DNA of 64,000 bases from Ehretia macrophylla. Its lineage: Eukaryota > Streptophyta > Magnoliopsida > Boraginales > Ehretiaceae. Of the stretch, positions 25,501 to 34,734 are shown in pieces. The notes under the pieces were generated by a model. That model saw only the letters and a program-made list of their open reading frames with translations, had not been told where the DNA came from and did no database searches. The position numbers and the translations under genes are program-made. Numbering within the stretch: the stretch's first letter is position 1; every line of letters begins with the position of its first letter. The stretch covers positions 19,111,501 to 19,175,500 of the forward strand of contig CM075770.1 in the NCBI GenBank assembly GCA_037974665.1, read 5' to 3'.

Positions 25501-28500
25501 ATACTAAGTCATCTAATGAATAATACTCATCTGCCAGAGGAAGAGGGAGAAATAACAGAGGAGGTTGAAACTACAACAACTAAAGAATTTAAATATAGAA
25601 GGTAGTTATATCAAGAAAACACACAGCCATGAAAGTTGGGGTATTTTCCCTTAATCTAGCGAATATCAACACCTTTTAAATTAAAGACTGAAAATTACAT
25701 GCCTTCTAATAGTCATGTCATTTGATTTGTAATTCCAAATACAGAACCACCTAAATAGTATCAGAGCATTATTTGTGGCCTTGTGCATTTCTATTTGTAC
25801 ACCACCTAAACTAGTATCAGAGCGCTATTTATGGCCTTGCACATTTCTATTTGTACAATACTCAATGCTTAAATCCACATGGGAAAAAAAGCATCCTAGT
25901 GCTACCATATAATGTTATGACCTACTCCATCAAATGCCACTTAGTTTGAGGATAAAACCATGTTCTTTATCATAGTATCAAAGCTCCCTGAATCCAGTCC
26001 AGTGCATCCATGTGCGCTAGTCCAAAGTGTGGACGCGTGACCTCTAATCTCATTTAATCTAGGACAAGGATCCATATCTTTGATACCAGGTCAGCAGGCG
26101 TCATTTTGTGATATGTAGTGGTTTCATTGTTTGTCCAAGCTAAATCGTCTAAGCGTCACCTCGTGATGGTTTATGGTGACAACACTCGATTCTTAGTCAA
26201 CGATTCAGTCCAGTCAATTCCACACCCTACTTGAGGGAGGATATTAAACATATAAGTGTATCTATCCCACATGGAAAAGTTGAAAGTGACACCGCTACCA
26301 TTCACACTTGAGGGAGGGTGTTAAGTATATAAATGTATCTCACATGGAATGGTTAAGAGATCCAATGCTATAATCTAATGATCTACGACTACACCTAATG
26401 CCAATTGGTTTCATGATGGCAACCAATGTTCTTTATCATTAACACATAGGGAGATAATATTTCTTCAAAACTTAGGCAATTAGTAGCTTTTTTAGTTCCT
26501 TGCCTTACAAATGAATATATATGAACCAGTTAGGTTAGACACAAGCAGATGAACACAAAATCCAAAGAAATATGCAGGCACAACACTTGTGTGACAATAT
26601 TTGCTTTACAAGGGAATGACATTTGATAGATAACCTTCTTGATAAACATCATGTACCAGCAATCATCCAACTACAATAGCAGTGATGGATGAGATTATGA
26701 TCTCGACTTATTATCAATAGATGATGACCACAACAACCAAAGAATAAAGGAGAGGGCTGGAATTGTACCTGTAGAAGTATGTGAATTAAGTAAATGAAAT
26801 CAGTCATACTCCTCAAAACCACAATTGTTGTTGTCATGGGCCAATTAAGTACTATACATTTGTTATCCTATTCCAAAAGAGGAAAATGGACATTAGACAG
26901 AAAATTACCCCATTAAGAAACATATACAAATGCAAAATTGTACAAAGAAAAGATAAGGAACCAAAATCCACGCAAAACATGAAGCAGATGCATGGGTACA
27001 GAATGAAGATAAATAAACCACCTTCGGCTCTCTCTCCCTCACCCAAAAAAATAAGAGCATGAAGAGTTGGAATATAATTAGAATAAGTATATAAAAGCAT
27101 AAGCAAGCACTCATCGATTCTCTCTCACACTTCAGAAAGGGATAACAAGAAAGGCAGATAAGCCCAAAACACACAAGGTTAAAAGATGATCCAAAGAGAA
27201 GGGACAACAAGAGTTGAATAGAAAGTAGACTTCTAGGGGTTAGTTAGTACTTTCTCATATTTTCAAAGCATTATATAACATAAAAGTTTCTATTATTTGA
27301 CCAAATTATTGACAAAGGTTGCTCCCAATCCAGCGCAAAGATTCTCCAGTAGCCAAATGACTTGGTTCTAACCAAAATCATCCTTTCTCAAGTGGCCTTA
27401 AATTCTAAGTTTTTTTGTCATATTTAAATTATGCTGAAAATCTATACTAGTTTCTATTAACTAATGCTTACACAAACTCATCACAACAATCATTTAATTC
27501 TATCCTTGTCTTTGTTGATTCAGTTCGATCAGGATACCATGAATTATTCGATTTCTTAGTCATAGAATGGGAAAGACAGCCACTACGTTCTCATGAATCA
27601 AACATCAAAGTTATCACGGTGAAGCATGGCAGATGGCAGCAAGAAAGTCCTAAATTAGGACAAAACACTATTCCCAAGCGGTGGAGAATAAGTCGTCCAA
27701 ATGTTAGTATCCATCTTATTGAAGCAAAATGTACAGGAAAACAACATTCAATGATTAATGGTCTCATTAGCAAATTGAATTCCATAATGCAAAAGGGATA
27801 CATATATATAAAAATAATTGAAAGAACTCTTTAATTTTGAAAGTTATGAAATATAGGGACTTGGGGACATTAAATAAAGAGTTCTTCATCATCGTTAGTA
27901 AGCTGCTAAATCCAAATATAAAGGATCAAAGGGTTAATTCCACCTTCACCCCTTGAACTTTAGGCATGATGACAATTAAACCCCTTAATTTTATTTTGTC
28001 ACTTAATTTTGACCCAAACGGCATTCATTAACTATTAAATGGTAAGTGTATTAATCCCACTTGCCCCTCTAGACTTTAGCACTTAACCCCCCTCAATCCT
28101 CATTTTGATCAAATACTCCCTTTTGCTACTTATGCATATCAAGAAAATATAAAAATATAATATAAATGAATTGAATTTTGTCTTGCCCTAAATGCTTATC
28201 AATAGTCAAGGTAGTTTACCCATCAATGAACAAAGTTTCTAAAGATTTACAAAGAAAAAATAGGAAGACAAAGGATCAGTTTTGTTCTCGGATCTTATGT
28301 TTTCCTAAAAATCCTCAATTGTGCTATATGACAAAAGTCAAAGATATGCTATTTGAATCACAAAAACAGTCTGATTTGTTTTTTGCTCAAAGTTATATTA
28401 TTTTATGTTTTATAGTTATGATTCCATGAAATATCTGACATTGCTTGCACCTAGATAAAAAATTTGTATTGAACTTGTGCTAGATATCAGAAAATGTAAT

Positions 28501-31466
28501 CAGTATTCATACTTCGAAGGAATTCATATTCTGATGTGGGTTTAAATGTCTCAAAACACTAGAATGATTGATGCAATCCATGACAAATGAGCGATAATAG
28601 TGTTTAAAGACATGTTTCATTAGCTCCTTATAAGCAATGAAGGGTAAATTTGTCAAACAAAATCAATGGACAGTTAAAATGCCACATTTTAAGATTTAGA
28701 CATTTTCAAAGAATATTCGGTCGACCTAAGGGGATTAAGTGGGCAAATAAAAATTGAGGGGGACTAAATTCCCCTCCCTGTCCTAAGGATGGCAAAATGG
28801 AACTAACCCTGAATGAATTAAAGAATTCACCAAGTATAGCTTCTTAAATAGCTTAAACTCAAAGGGACCTCTCCTATCATCAAAATGCATTGAGAATGCC
28901 CAAACTGTGACCTAATAACTATCAGCTCAATCAAGGAACATTTAGGAGTTTTAAACAGAACCTGGAGCAAATAGTAGGTCTCTTACATGACTAAGAAAAG
29001 AACAAGAAAATAATCTTCCTGTGGCAAAGTATAGTTGTTATTGAACCATAATGCTACTTTTATTAGCCACAGAATAAATATTAGTGGCGTTCTGAGAATC
29101 TCATTTTAAAGTCAAGTGACATTTCATGTCATCAGCTTTTTGGCTACATAGCAGTACCAGTACACACTACGCTAATTCAGGACAATTTTGGTCAAGATTT
29201 TATTCCTTTATCAAAGACCACAAAACTTTCTTTCAGTTAAATGTATCTCATGCAAATAATATTGGCCTTTTATCCTGATCTGAGGCCCAGTCCAGTTTTG
29301 GGAACAACTCAGAAGTTGTTAACAATGTTATAATTACTTACCAAACTATCTTTTTCCTTTATATATACATGATACTGAGACATTTTCTACAGTTACCTGC
29401 TTTATCATTATCACTTTACTACTTTTACTGTAGGGGCCACCAGAAGTGTGGCAATCACTTTCGTTTTGTTGTTTGGATAGCTGATTATTCCTCAATTATC
29501 CACCTGAATTAAAGTTCAATTTGGCATTTTAAAATTTGGGAAATTTGCCCTGTACTTGTCCCTGCAAATTATGGGTCTGAGTCTCTTTCATACAATGATT
29601 GCCCACAAAACAGACCTATCTTGTTTACCAAATTATTCTCTTCTTCAGACCCCTTCACCTCAAATTTTGTTCCATATTTTTTTTTCCCAAGTCTCCCAGC
29701 ATTCCTGCATCAGGTGCTCTCATTACCTTGAATCCAACACTAAAATTATCAAAGCTCATAATCCCACATCATCATCTTTCCAGACTATGAATTCATGCAG
29801 TCAAGATAGAGATAAAACAAGTAAAAATAAAAAGAAATACTTCAGCCTTGTGCAGAGTTTTTTATGAAGGGCACATTAACAACATCTTATGCCATCACCA
29901 AAGAAGTTTCTCAGAACTTAGCAGACAAATATAAATGCATCAAAGCTAAGACTTCACTTCTGCAACTAAGGAAGAGAAAATATATTGAGTCATAGGCTTG
30001 ACAAAATTTGAATATTGGTTCAAGTAATCAAACTAACTAAAATTTTGCACCAAGACTGTACCTGCTGTACCGACAGCAAAAAAAAGAACAAAGGATCTAA
30101 GAAAACTGCGAACAAGCAAGAAATGGCAAAGAATTTGTTCCACTGCTGAACAACTTTTGCATGAGGATTCATAACTCCTGGAATATATGGACTGCAAAAA
30201 GAATATACTTTCTTGGCCCAACCTTTTGCATCTCCATAGAGAATACTGTGGAACTGCAAGCAAGCACCATATATGTAAAAAGCTCGCATAGAAAATGACA
30301 AAAAAAGACTTAAAATGCATACAGTTAAAAAGAAAAATAATGGAAGTTAACAAAGAAGAAATTTTACATAAAGTAAAAATTTGTGCTTTTGCATAGTTAA
30401 GAATACGACTCAAGTGGTGAACATTAACATACTGCCAGCAAAAAGATTCAATGATATATCTTGCCTTATGAAAAATATTAGCTATTAATATCCCATGAAC
30501 TGATGAATAAAACTTTATATGTTGCATGAGAAGCTTGACATTCTTGATTTAGAAAGTATATGAAAATTATACCACCAAGTCCAAATTACCAATCTCTTCC
30601 CAGTCTCATGATTGAGACTATGAGAGCAGGATTTTCACAACCAGAGTTCAAAAGTATAACATAAAAAGGTAACCAGGAAGCATGATAAAAAGATATTAGC
30701 CAAGGCAAGCAACATTATACAAAGATATTAGCAGCAACATGATACAAAGATATTAGCCAAGGCAAGCATTAAGGTAAAAATTAGTTTACAAGACAAAAAA
30801 AATTAAAACAAACTTGCATTTCAAAAAGTGCACCTATGCAAAGACAGGGCAGTATTGATTATTACTATCCCTTCAAACTGACAGGATAGGTTAATCTTAA
30901 GCTACTCAGTGCGGCAAATTTAATGCAATCTTTAATGCTGTCCTTCAGGCAGTTTATTGCAATTCAACATTACAAAAAATTGGCACAACAATATTACCCC
31001 AAAAGCACATAAGTATCCCACCATACAGAGTTAGCATCTTTGATCAATAACTATAATGCCATAATATATTTCACCATGTTGACATTTGGAGAAAATCATC
31101 AAAGCAGGGCTAACTTTATAGACTGATGTAGAACTTTCTTTTCTCTTCAGATCAGCTACTTCTGAGTCCTAAAAGGCATCTTACGTGTTGTATATACAAC
31201 CACAAGGAATGATGAGATGCATAGAAAAACAAACAGAAAACATTTTCCACTTTAAAGTACTTGTGACAGGAAAGGCAATGAGAGCATACAACAACGTTGA
31301 ACTGTAAACCTTATATAAAAGGTGAATGAAGGGAAGAGATTAGCATCTAAGAACAAAGCTGTTATGTCAAGTCAGAGACCAAAAGTAATAGGAGCTTGAT
31401 GGGAACTGATATGTTCTCATTCCAAAACCTTTTACCAGGATATAGCGGGATTCACATTTTAGATAT

Positions 31467-31497
<31 letters not shown>

Positions 31498-32085
31498 GCT
31501 AGGATCATATACTTCAAAATTCATTTGTTTAAGTGAAGTCCATTCAAGTAGACTTGTGGTTATTCGCCTTTAGTGCAATACCTTCGAATCAAGCATATCT
31601 GATGATTTGGAATGCTTTTGTTGTCCCTTGTAATTGTAATATGTTGGGCATGTTGTGCAATACGGATCATTGCACATCCCCAGTTGTCCAGACCTCAAAA
31701 GATGCTCATTTTTTCCCACATTGTTGTTATCTGTCCAGTCGTTCTGATCCATCACAGTAAGAGAAGGATACCTTTCTATTTTGGACTCACTGCTCTTCTG
31801 GCCCAACACACCTTGGCTAGGCCGTAAGACATTCTCATGCTTGCGGCTAACATATAAAGGACCACTCATCTGTACAAAAGAAGTTCGCCTTTCATTTCTT
31901 AAGGGACCTGTAAGACCTACAAGACTACTACTATTTTCATAGGACTCCATAGAATTCATAGGAATAGATATAGATGCACTCCTGGTCCTGGATGTGAACC
32001 TTAGAAATTGAGAATCATCATGTTCATCACTTTTTGAATAAGGGGCTGACAGCATTGGCATTTCATCTTTTTCATTACCAGCCAT
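1391..32085 (-). CDS. CNGC20: Cyclic nucleotide-gated ion channel, CNGC19/CNGC20 type (12 coding exons)
   Basis: Plant cyclic nucleotide-gated cation channel (six membrane segments, pore, cytosolic nucleotide-binding domain, calmodulin-binding IQ motif), a family that carries Ca2+ in immune and stress signalling. Coding exons in transcript order: 32085-31582, 30253-30062, 26867-26769, 21518-21381, 20899-20651, 19567-19307, 16547-16402, 15781-15704, 8131-8002, 7082-6836, 2187-2028, 1517-1391; total 2331 nt, 776 aa, all phases consistent with GT-AG introns. The N-terminal domain carries GQLGMCNDPYCTTCP (about residues 133-147), typical of the CNGC19/20 clade. The channel core runs from about 169 to 525, with pore helix SLFWGFQ followed by filter AGNQ (487-490). 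The CNB domain is at about 590-720 and the IQ motif RRIQVAWRYRKKR at 747-759. The start is the ATG 16 nt after the exon-2 acceptor. Length fits the family. The gene is expanded to about 32 kb by transposons in its introns. CNGC19 and CNGC20 cannot be separated with certainty here. Confidence 0.93.
2028..2187 (-). CDS. CNGC20: CNGC exon 12
   Basis: 160 nt (682-735): GRKRLPGHRLLSNREVRSVT, NVEVFILRGVDLEEVTSLFA and RFLRNPRVQGAIR, the end of the CNB domain. Acceptor TTTCAG, donor AAG|GTAATT. Separated from exon 11 by a 4.6-kb intron with LINE debris. Confidence 0.93.
4605..4699. repeat. Tandem duplication of about 45 bp
   Basis: 4605-4648 and 4655-4699 both contain GTACCATGTTATAAGATTTT after AGACTT(G/T)AACTTAAAA. 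CNGC intron 11. Confidence 0.8.
4955..5560 (-). mobile_element. Non-LTR retrotransposon fragment
   Basis: On the minus strand an open stretch (5507-5301) reads VECIRRVVKEVLGEFKGAL, resembling the linker before RT in plant RTE/L1-like elements. Its 3' end (about 4955-5160) shares the AAGCCTTAT and GTCTTCCTCTACCCTT words with the LINE at 45.6-46.7 kb, suggesting one family. Sense orientation inside CNGC intron 11. Confidence 0.5.
6465..6780 (+). mobile_element. LINE 3' fragment with poly(A)
   Basis: Plus-strand end of an L1-type ORF2 (FFWSIWKERNNRAFKEWKHP in one frame), followed by GGGTTGCACCCGCTTGGTGC and a poly(A) run, the same 3' signature as the LINE at 16786-17676. The left limit is uncertain. 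The tail stops 55 bp from the donor of CNGC exon 11. Confidence 0.75.
6836..7082 (-). CDS. CNGC20: CNGC exon 11
   Basis: 247 nt (600-682). Core of the CNB domain: VRIFALLDEPILDAI, GGLIDKMVFIIRG, then the phosphate-binding cassette and hinge GDVCGEELLTWCLE. Acceptor CTACAG, donor AAAG|GTACAA; ends phase 1. Confidence 0.95.
8002..8131 (-). CDS. CNGC20: CNGC exon 10
   Basis: 130 nt (556-599): KVREAERYNWAATQGVNEEM and LLENLPEDLQREIRQHL, the linker into the CNB domain. Acceptor ACTACAG, donor AAA|GTGAGC; ends in phase 0. Confidence 0.94.
8939..10130 (+). mobile_element. Fossil Copia, LTR and gag remnant (left part)
   Basis: Plus-strand remnant: a probable LTR (about 8939-9155) with the TATA-like CTATAAATAC, then a decayed primer site (TTATTAGAGC), then a gag frame full of stops. 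Recognisable are MALSSDQALPFGLKLL (from 9319), NQLFDHVNGDDP, IPNPDYTSG, TAPSIWSALEHRF and LSRSHIHQLK, which line up with the gag of Copia-1. It ends in a G-rich RGG-coding stretch where Copia-1 inserted. It continues at 15272. Confidence 0.8.
10131..10342 (-). repeat. Copia-1 3' LTR
   Basis: 212 bp; differs from the 5' LTR by four A/T transversions. Flanked on the outside by the AGGAG target duplication. Confidence 0.93.
10343..10354 (-). other. Copia-1 polypurine tract
   Basis: CTTGAGGGGGGC on the minus strand immediately before the 3' LTR, the plus-strand primer of reverse transcription. Confidence 0.8.
10470..14699 (-). pseudogene. Copia-1 gag-pol polyprotein, prematurely stopped
   Basis: 1409 codons from the ATG at 14699. 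In order: gag; a zinc knuckle with Tyr in place of the second Cys (CQIYGKPNHSALEC); protease YLDSGANTHVT; GAG-pre-integrase with CAAY in place of the expected second Cys; integrase with HSDIWGP, RTDNGTEY and NGRVERK; RT with IYVDDLIVTG; RNase H with DSDWAAD and SRSSTEAEYRAM. TAA at 10472-10470 ends the frame; a second in-frame TAG lies at 10445-10443. Beyond them the usual copia C-terminus continues to a final stop at the polypurine tract, so the last 45 or so codons are cut off. Both stops fit C-to-T changes at glutamine codons. Confidence 0.9.
15047..15059 (-). other. Copia-1 primer-binding site
   Basis: TGGTATCAAGAGC directly after the 5' LTR, complementary to the 3' end of plant initiator-Met tRNA with a one-base insertion relative to the usual TGGTATCAGAGC. 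Confidence 0.85.
15060..15271 (-). repeat. Copia-1 5' LTR
   Basis: 212 bp, upstream LTR in element orientation. Contains a TATA-like TATAAATA (complement of 15142-15149) in front of a pyrimidine-rich 3' part, a likely promoter. Confidence 0.93.
15272..15345 (+). mobile_element. Fossil Copia gag remnant (right part, beyond Copia-1)
   Basis: AGGAGGATTTACTCCTAAAA continues the glycine/arginine-rich gag frame interrupted at 10130 (after removing Copia-1 and one AGGAG copy). The right limit is uncertain because similarity fades. Confidence 0.55.
15704..15781 (-). CDS. CNGC20: CNGC exon 9
   Basis: 78 nt (530-556) encoding RLEMSLRRRDVEQWMSHRRL and PDNLR, the C-linker. Phase 2 at both ends. Acceptor CTTCAG, donor AAG|GTACCT. 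It lies 433 bp upstream, in transcript order, of the Copia element in the next intron. Confidence 0.9.
16402..16547 (-). CDS. CNGC20: CNGC exon 8
   Basis: 146 nt (482-530). Starts QISTLAGNQVPSYF, giving an AGNQ filter instead of the GQN of most plant CNGCs, as known for CNGC19/20. The S6 segment MGIIGLGLLLFALLIGNMQ follows. Acceptor ATGAAG, donor GCAG|GTAGAA. Too short to appear as a long ORF; found by homology and phase. Confidence 0.9.
16786..17676 (+). mobile_element. 5'-truncated LINE with 16-bp target duplication
   Basis: Identical 16-bp flanks AATAGTTTGTAGAATG at 16770-16785 and 17677-17692. The plus strand encodes the end of a plant L1-type ORF2 with frameshifts and a stop, including the zf-RVT region (FPWKDIWKSCAPTIVAFFAW, CFLCKHDMELVEHLLVKC). 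The 3' end has TGCACCCCCTTGGTGC and an A-rich tail. It lies antisense in CNGC intron 7. Confidence 0.92.
17693..19306. other. CNGC intron 7, remainder
   Basis: No gene. 18.84-19.07 kb holds a probable old dispersed repeat: AAGGTCTCACACCA occurs twice (near 18842 and 19050), with CCCATCTAATGAGATAAG nearby, a phrase like the 3' ends of plant SINE/LINE families. Identity is not settled. Confidence 0.4.
19307..19567 (-). CDS. CNGC20: CNGC exon 7
   Basis: 87 codons (395-481), phase 0. Encodes the extracellular turret with paired cysteines (CLRDAC, CMKFIDC), CFQEDGFPYGIYIQAVNLT, and the pore helix ending SLFWGFQ. Acceptor CTCAAG|AGG, donor CAG|GTATTC. Confidence 0.93.
20651..20899 (-). CDS. CNGC20: CNGC exon 6
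   Basis: 83 codons (312-394), phase 0. Holds the S4-like stretch NLLRAAILVQYIPRLYRFLP and the S5 segment up to HVVGSCWYLFGLQ, close to Arabidopsis CNGC20. Acceptor ATGCAG, donor CAG|GTGGAT. Confidence 0.94.
21381..21518 (-). CDS. CNGC20: CNGC exon 5
   Basis: 46 codons (266-311), phase 0. Encodes FRLAYVDPGSRVVGAGDLV and the S3 segment GYFIIDFFIVLPLPQ. Acceptor TTTGCAG, donor CAG|GTAATG. Confidence 0.93.
21764..21894. repeat. Degenerate minisatellite, about 24-bp unit
   Basis: Five to six units of the form GTACATTTTCT.TCTTATT.A, for example GTACTTTCTGTCTTATTAAA and GTACATTTTCTATCTTAGTG. In CNGC intron 4 close to exon 5. Confidence 0.7.
22408..22527 (+). repeat. TRIM array LTR 1
   Basis: 120 bp, TGTTAGAATATGCACTTATC at its start, CTTAACA at its end, then the primer site TGGTATCAAAG. 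Confidence 0.8.
22749..22873 (+). repeat. TRIM array LTR 2 (middle)
   Basis: About 125 bp, start decayed to TATTAGAATATA; ends CTTAGCA before TGGTATCAGAGCC. A middle LTR suggests unequal recombination between two copies. Confidence 0.75.
23398..23518 (+). repeat. TRIM array LTR 3
   Basis: 121 bp after the polypurine tract at 23386-23397; start TGTCAGAATATACACTTGTC, end CTTAACA. Confidence 0.8.
23930..25600 (+). mobile_element. Fossil Copia, LTR and gag remnant
   Basis: LTR-like sequence with a tandemly repeated end: 24058-24311 and 24318-24550 both run from CTCAGTTGGTTAG through TATAAATAGCAG-like words to the primer site (TGGTATCTAGAGC or TGGTATCCGAGC) and on to AAGCTTCAAC. A broken gag frame follows from 24808 (MALPSDQALPFGLKLL) and ends near SARGRGRNNRGG at 25.56 kb. 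It is closely related to the fossil at 8.9-10.1 kb and more distantly to Copia-1. No pol is visible. In CNGC intron 4. Confidence 0.78.
25746..25856. repeat. Tandem duplication of 55 bp
   Basis: 25746-25800 and 25801-25856 both read ACCACCTAAA...AGTATCAGAGC...TTTCTATTTGTAC with few changes. Adjacent to the second TRIM-like element, probably part of its history. Confidence 0.75.
25857..26438 (+). mobile_element. Second TRIM-like element
   Basis: Two similar ends (about 25857-25972 and 26319-26438) share CACATGG, CCA(A/C)TTGGTTT-like words and GTTCTTTATCA. After the first comes the primer-like TAGTATCAAAGCT; before the second comes ACTTGAGGGAGGG. A partial third copy of the junction lies at 26246-26318. 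No ORF. It resembles, but is distinct from, the 22.4-kb TRIM family. Confidence 0.65.
26769..26867 (-). CDS. CNGC20: CNGC exon 4
   Basis: 33 codons (233-265), phase 0. Encodes DNKCIVLNWPMTTTIVVLR and SMTDFIYLIHILLQ, the S2 segment. Acceptor AATAG|GATAAC, donor CAG|GTACAA. Confidence 0.9.
27837..30061. other. CNGC intron 3, part
   Basis: Apart from the possible MULE-like element at 27931-28810, I see only AT-rich unique-looking sequence with no supported gene here or up to exon 3. Confidence 0.5.
27931..28810. mobile_element. Possible MULE-like element
   Basis: GGGTTAATTCCACCTT at the left and its near mirror (AAAATGGAACTAACCCT) at the right bound 880 bp in CNGC intron 3. The subterminal text (CCCCTTGAACTTTA and TTAAACCCCTTAAT) is typical of plant Mutator-like ends. 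No matching flanking duplication was found and there is no transposase. Confidence 0.45.
30062..30253 (-). CDS. CNGC20: CNGC exon 3
   Basis: 64 codons (residues 169-232), phase 0 on both sides. Contains YGDAKGWAKK, PGVMNPHAKVVQQWNKFF and the first membrane segment (FAISCLFAVFLDPLFFFLL). Acceptor TTGCAG, donor CAG|GTACAG. Confidence 0.93.
30691..30772. repeat. Short interspersed direct repeats
   Basis: AGATATTAGCCAAGGCAAGC occurs at both ends, with ATACAAAGATATTAGC between. CNGC intron 2. Confidence 0.65.
31471..31497. repeat. (AT)n microsatellite
   Basis: 27 bp of AT repeat in CNGC intron 2, about 85 bp beyond the donor of exon 2. Confidence 0.9.
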
Positions 32086-32101
32086 TTCCAGAATAATACA
32101 C
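31582..32101 (-). CDS. CNGC20: CNGC exon 2 (first coding exon)
   Basis: Codes residues 1-168 from the ATG at 32085; the first 16 nt are 5' UTR. Acceptor TTGCAG at 32102-32107, donor AAG|GTATTG. Holds the cytosolic N-terminus with the LVGLTGPLRNERR and VQMSGPL motifs and the Cys-rich MCNDPYCTTCP segment, all conserved in CNGC19/20. Confidence 0.92.
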
Positions 32102-33457
32102 CTGCAAGAGAGAAATACCAACAATCTAATGAGAAAGTAATCTAACACAGCAGAAGATAACTAATATGAGCTTATGATTATGTGAAAGTTGAAAATTTTG
32201 CAAATCAAATTCCAAAGTGTGTCAGAAATGACGAAGATGAGAACAAATTGTATACATGGTCAGTATGTTCTAATGAATTGTGGTATCTTTCACCCTTCTG
32301 GCATATTTCAGATCTTCTCAGTCTTAGCAATTACAATCAATAAGGCGCCACTCTACTTATAACAAGATGGACCTGCTACATGGTTTAGATGCTGTCATAA
32401 GGCAGAAAAAGACTAGCAGCAATTGAGGAAGAGGATTGGAAAGGTTCATCATTATCTGGTACTCATTTGATATGAAGGAAGAAAAGTTCAACGCATTCTA
32501 TGACTCCAATCTACCTGTCTTCTCGTAATATGAAGTGAAAATTTCAGCCAGTTTATAAACAGACAATGACCCACCTTTCCTCTTTGTGTACAAAGAATTT
32601 ATGGACAAGTTCACAGTAGTAAGACGTCTAAAAGATAGTTCAAATGTTTGAAATTAGCAACAATCTCACTTTGATCCACACAAATTTTCTCAACCAACGC
32701 AAAGAAATGTTTATGGTCATTTCCTTAGTGAATCCAATCGAAACCTATGACCAAAACACATTCAGACAAGGCATTTAATGCCCCTCAAGTGATTTTGTAA
32801 AGAATTGTCTACTTACTCCTTGAATGAAGGGCCACAAGAGAGATCCTCTTGTCTACATTGGTTCATCATGACGTCTTTAAACACGAAGACCAAACATTAT
32901 TAAGTTATTCTAATTATCTCATTACGTGTGCATTGTGGTAGGGATTCAGGTAAAGTTAGCAACTATAATTCATTTTTTTTTTTAATTTTACAGTGAAAAT
33001 TGAGTAACATTATATTAAGACTTATCCCACAAAGACTCTTTTTCAACAAACTTCTTCTCTGAAAAGAAATGAAGAAAAAGAAAAAGCTACTACAATCTTT
33101 TGGTCAGAGTAAAAATTAAAAGCATACATGCCAAAAATTTGAAAGAAAAAAAAAAGTAAATAGAAAGATAGTAATTTACGTAAAATTTACGGGTGAAATA
33201 TTAGGTGCAAAAGTGATGATCACAAGAAGCATATAAATTTCTTACTGGAGAAACAATAAAATTGTTTAATACATGGCGCAACAAGACAAGAAATAGCCAT
33301 ATATATATAGAGAGAAAAATTCAAAATGCAGAAACTAAGAAAACAGGAAGAAAAAAGAAAGAAAGAAAAAAAAGAAAAAAAAACCAGAATTATGAGTGAA
33401 TTAGTATAATAACAACAAGTGTAAAACTCCAACAACGCTGGAATTAGATTAACAAAC

Positions 33458-33600
33458 CTGGTGAGAGAGGGTTGAGTTTACTTGACTGGTTTTGAAGAAA
33501 GAGATGAGTTTGAGAGTTTGTGAGTTTGCGCTGTGTGAAGACTCCAAAGCGCTGACTGACTAGAAGAAGAAGAAGAAGAAGAAGAAGAAAGAGAGGAAAA
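33458..33600 (-). other. Probable CNGC 5' UTR exon with pyrimidine-rich leader
   Basis: A good donor (CACCAG|GTTTGT) at 33458/33457 pairs with the acceptor in front of exon 2 across an intron of about 1.36 kb. On the gene strand the segment begins with a (TTC)n tract, a common plant leader composition, and contains no in-frame start continuing into exon 2. The transcription start is not visible, so the upstream limit is a guess. Confidence 0.5.
33563..33590. repeat. (GAA)n microsatellite in CNGC leader
   Basis: Nine or so units; TTC on the gene strand, probably within the 5' UTR. Confidence 0.85.
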
Positions 33601-34420
33601 GACTTTTTTTTGTTTTTTTTTTTTGGGTTAAAACCGTGTCCCACACCAAGGATGTCCTGGTTACGAACTACGAGGAAAATACTATTTTTGCAATTTGCCA
33701 ACTCGGATTACGCCAATTGGCCGTGTTCATTTGGGCTTTCTTTCTTTATTGCATTTAATAATATTTTCCAAGAGAACATGGGTATTTTGTACTCGTGTGA
33801 ATGCTACCATATGCATGAGCAAAAAACAAGAAGGATAAATTTCCCACGTAGTTTCTATTATTTATTTTTTTTTAATATTTTAAAAAATTTATACTAATTT
33901 TTAATATTTATAAAAATTATTTTAAATAGTTTTTATTATTCAATCTTAGTTAATTTGGTTCATATTATTTTTAAAAAAAATTAATTTAATTCTTTTCATT
34001 TTTTAAAAAATTTAATTCAGTCTTTACAGATGACTCATATTTGGAGACTAAATTAAATTTTATAAGAAATAAAAATAAATAATTTTGAATAATTGAGTTT
34101 AATTTAAATTATATTGTAAATATTCGGAACTAATATAATTTTTTTAGAATATTAAAGACCAATTAAAAAAATATATATATAAACAATAAGGATTAAGTGT
34201 GAAATTTATCCAAAAAAGAATGCTACAATATGACTTTCTAGCCTCTTCGACAAAAAATAAAAAATAAAAAACTCTCCAGCCTCCATATATAAAATAGATT
34301 TTGTAACAAAAGAAAAAAAACCATAATATATTTATATTAAGAAAAAAACCGTAATATTTTTATATTTCTTTTATTGCCATGATACATTATAAATATTATT
34401 GTAACATGAGACATACAGCA

Positions 34421-34579
34421 GGACATTCTTATTGTTTATACAAAGACTATTTTATACATCGTAATTATCATAGTTTACTGGGTCAACTCACTTATGGTAG
34501 GCCATTTTTATTACTTCTATTCATACAAAGAATATTTGATACGTTACAATTAGGATAGTTTACTGGGTCAACTCACTCA
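34421..34579. repeat. Tandem duplication of about 75 bp
   Basis: 34421-34494 and 34501-34579 share ATACAAAGA, TTTGATACGTTACAATTA-like text and AGTTTACTGGGTCAACTCAC. Intergenic. Confidence 0.75.
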
Positions 34580-34734
34580 TAATATATATTTATATTAAAT
34601 TATGTGCGTATCTCGAAATATTACATTCCCTTTCCGTTTTGGATATAAATGTTAGATTATTGTATTATTTGTATGAAACTTTCTCTCCGCCAAGTACGCT
34701 GAAATTTAAGTGTGATTTTTTTTTTGTGAGTCCA

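Noticed and set aside
30033-30527. 164-codon minus-strand ORF overlapping CNGC exon 3
   Set aside because: It reads a different frame from the exon, which has exact phase and homology; low-complexity translation.
33444-33701. 85-codon ORF upstream of CNGC
   Set aside because: Spans the putative 5' UTR exon donor and a T-rich tract; no continuation into exon 2.
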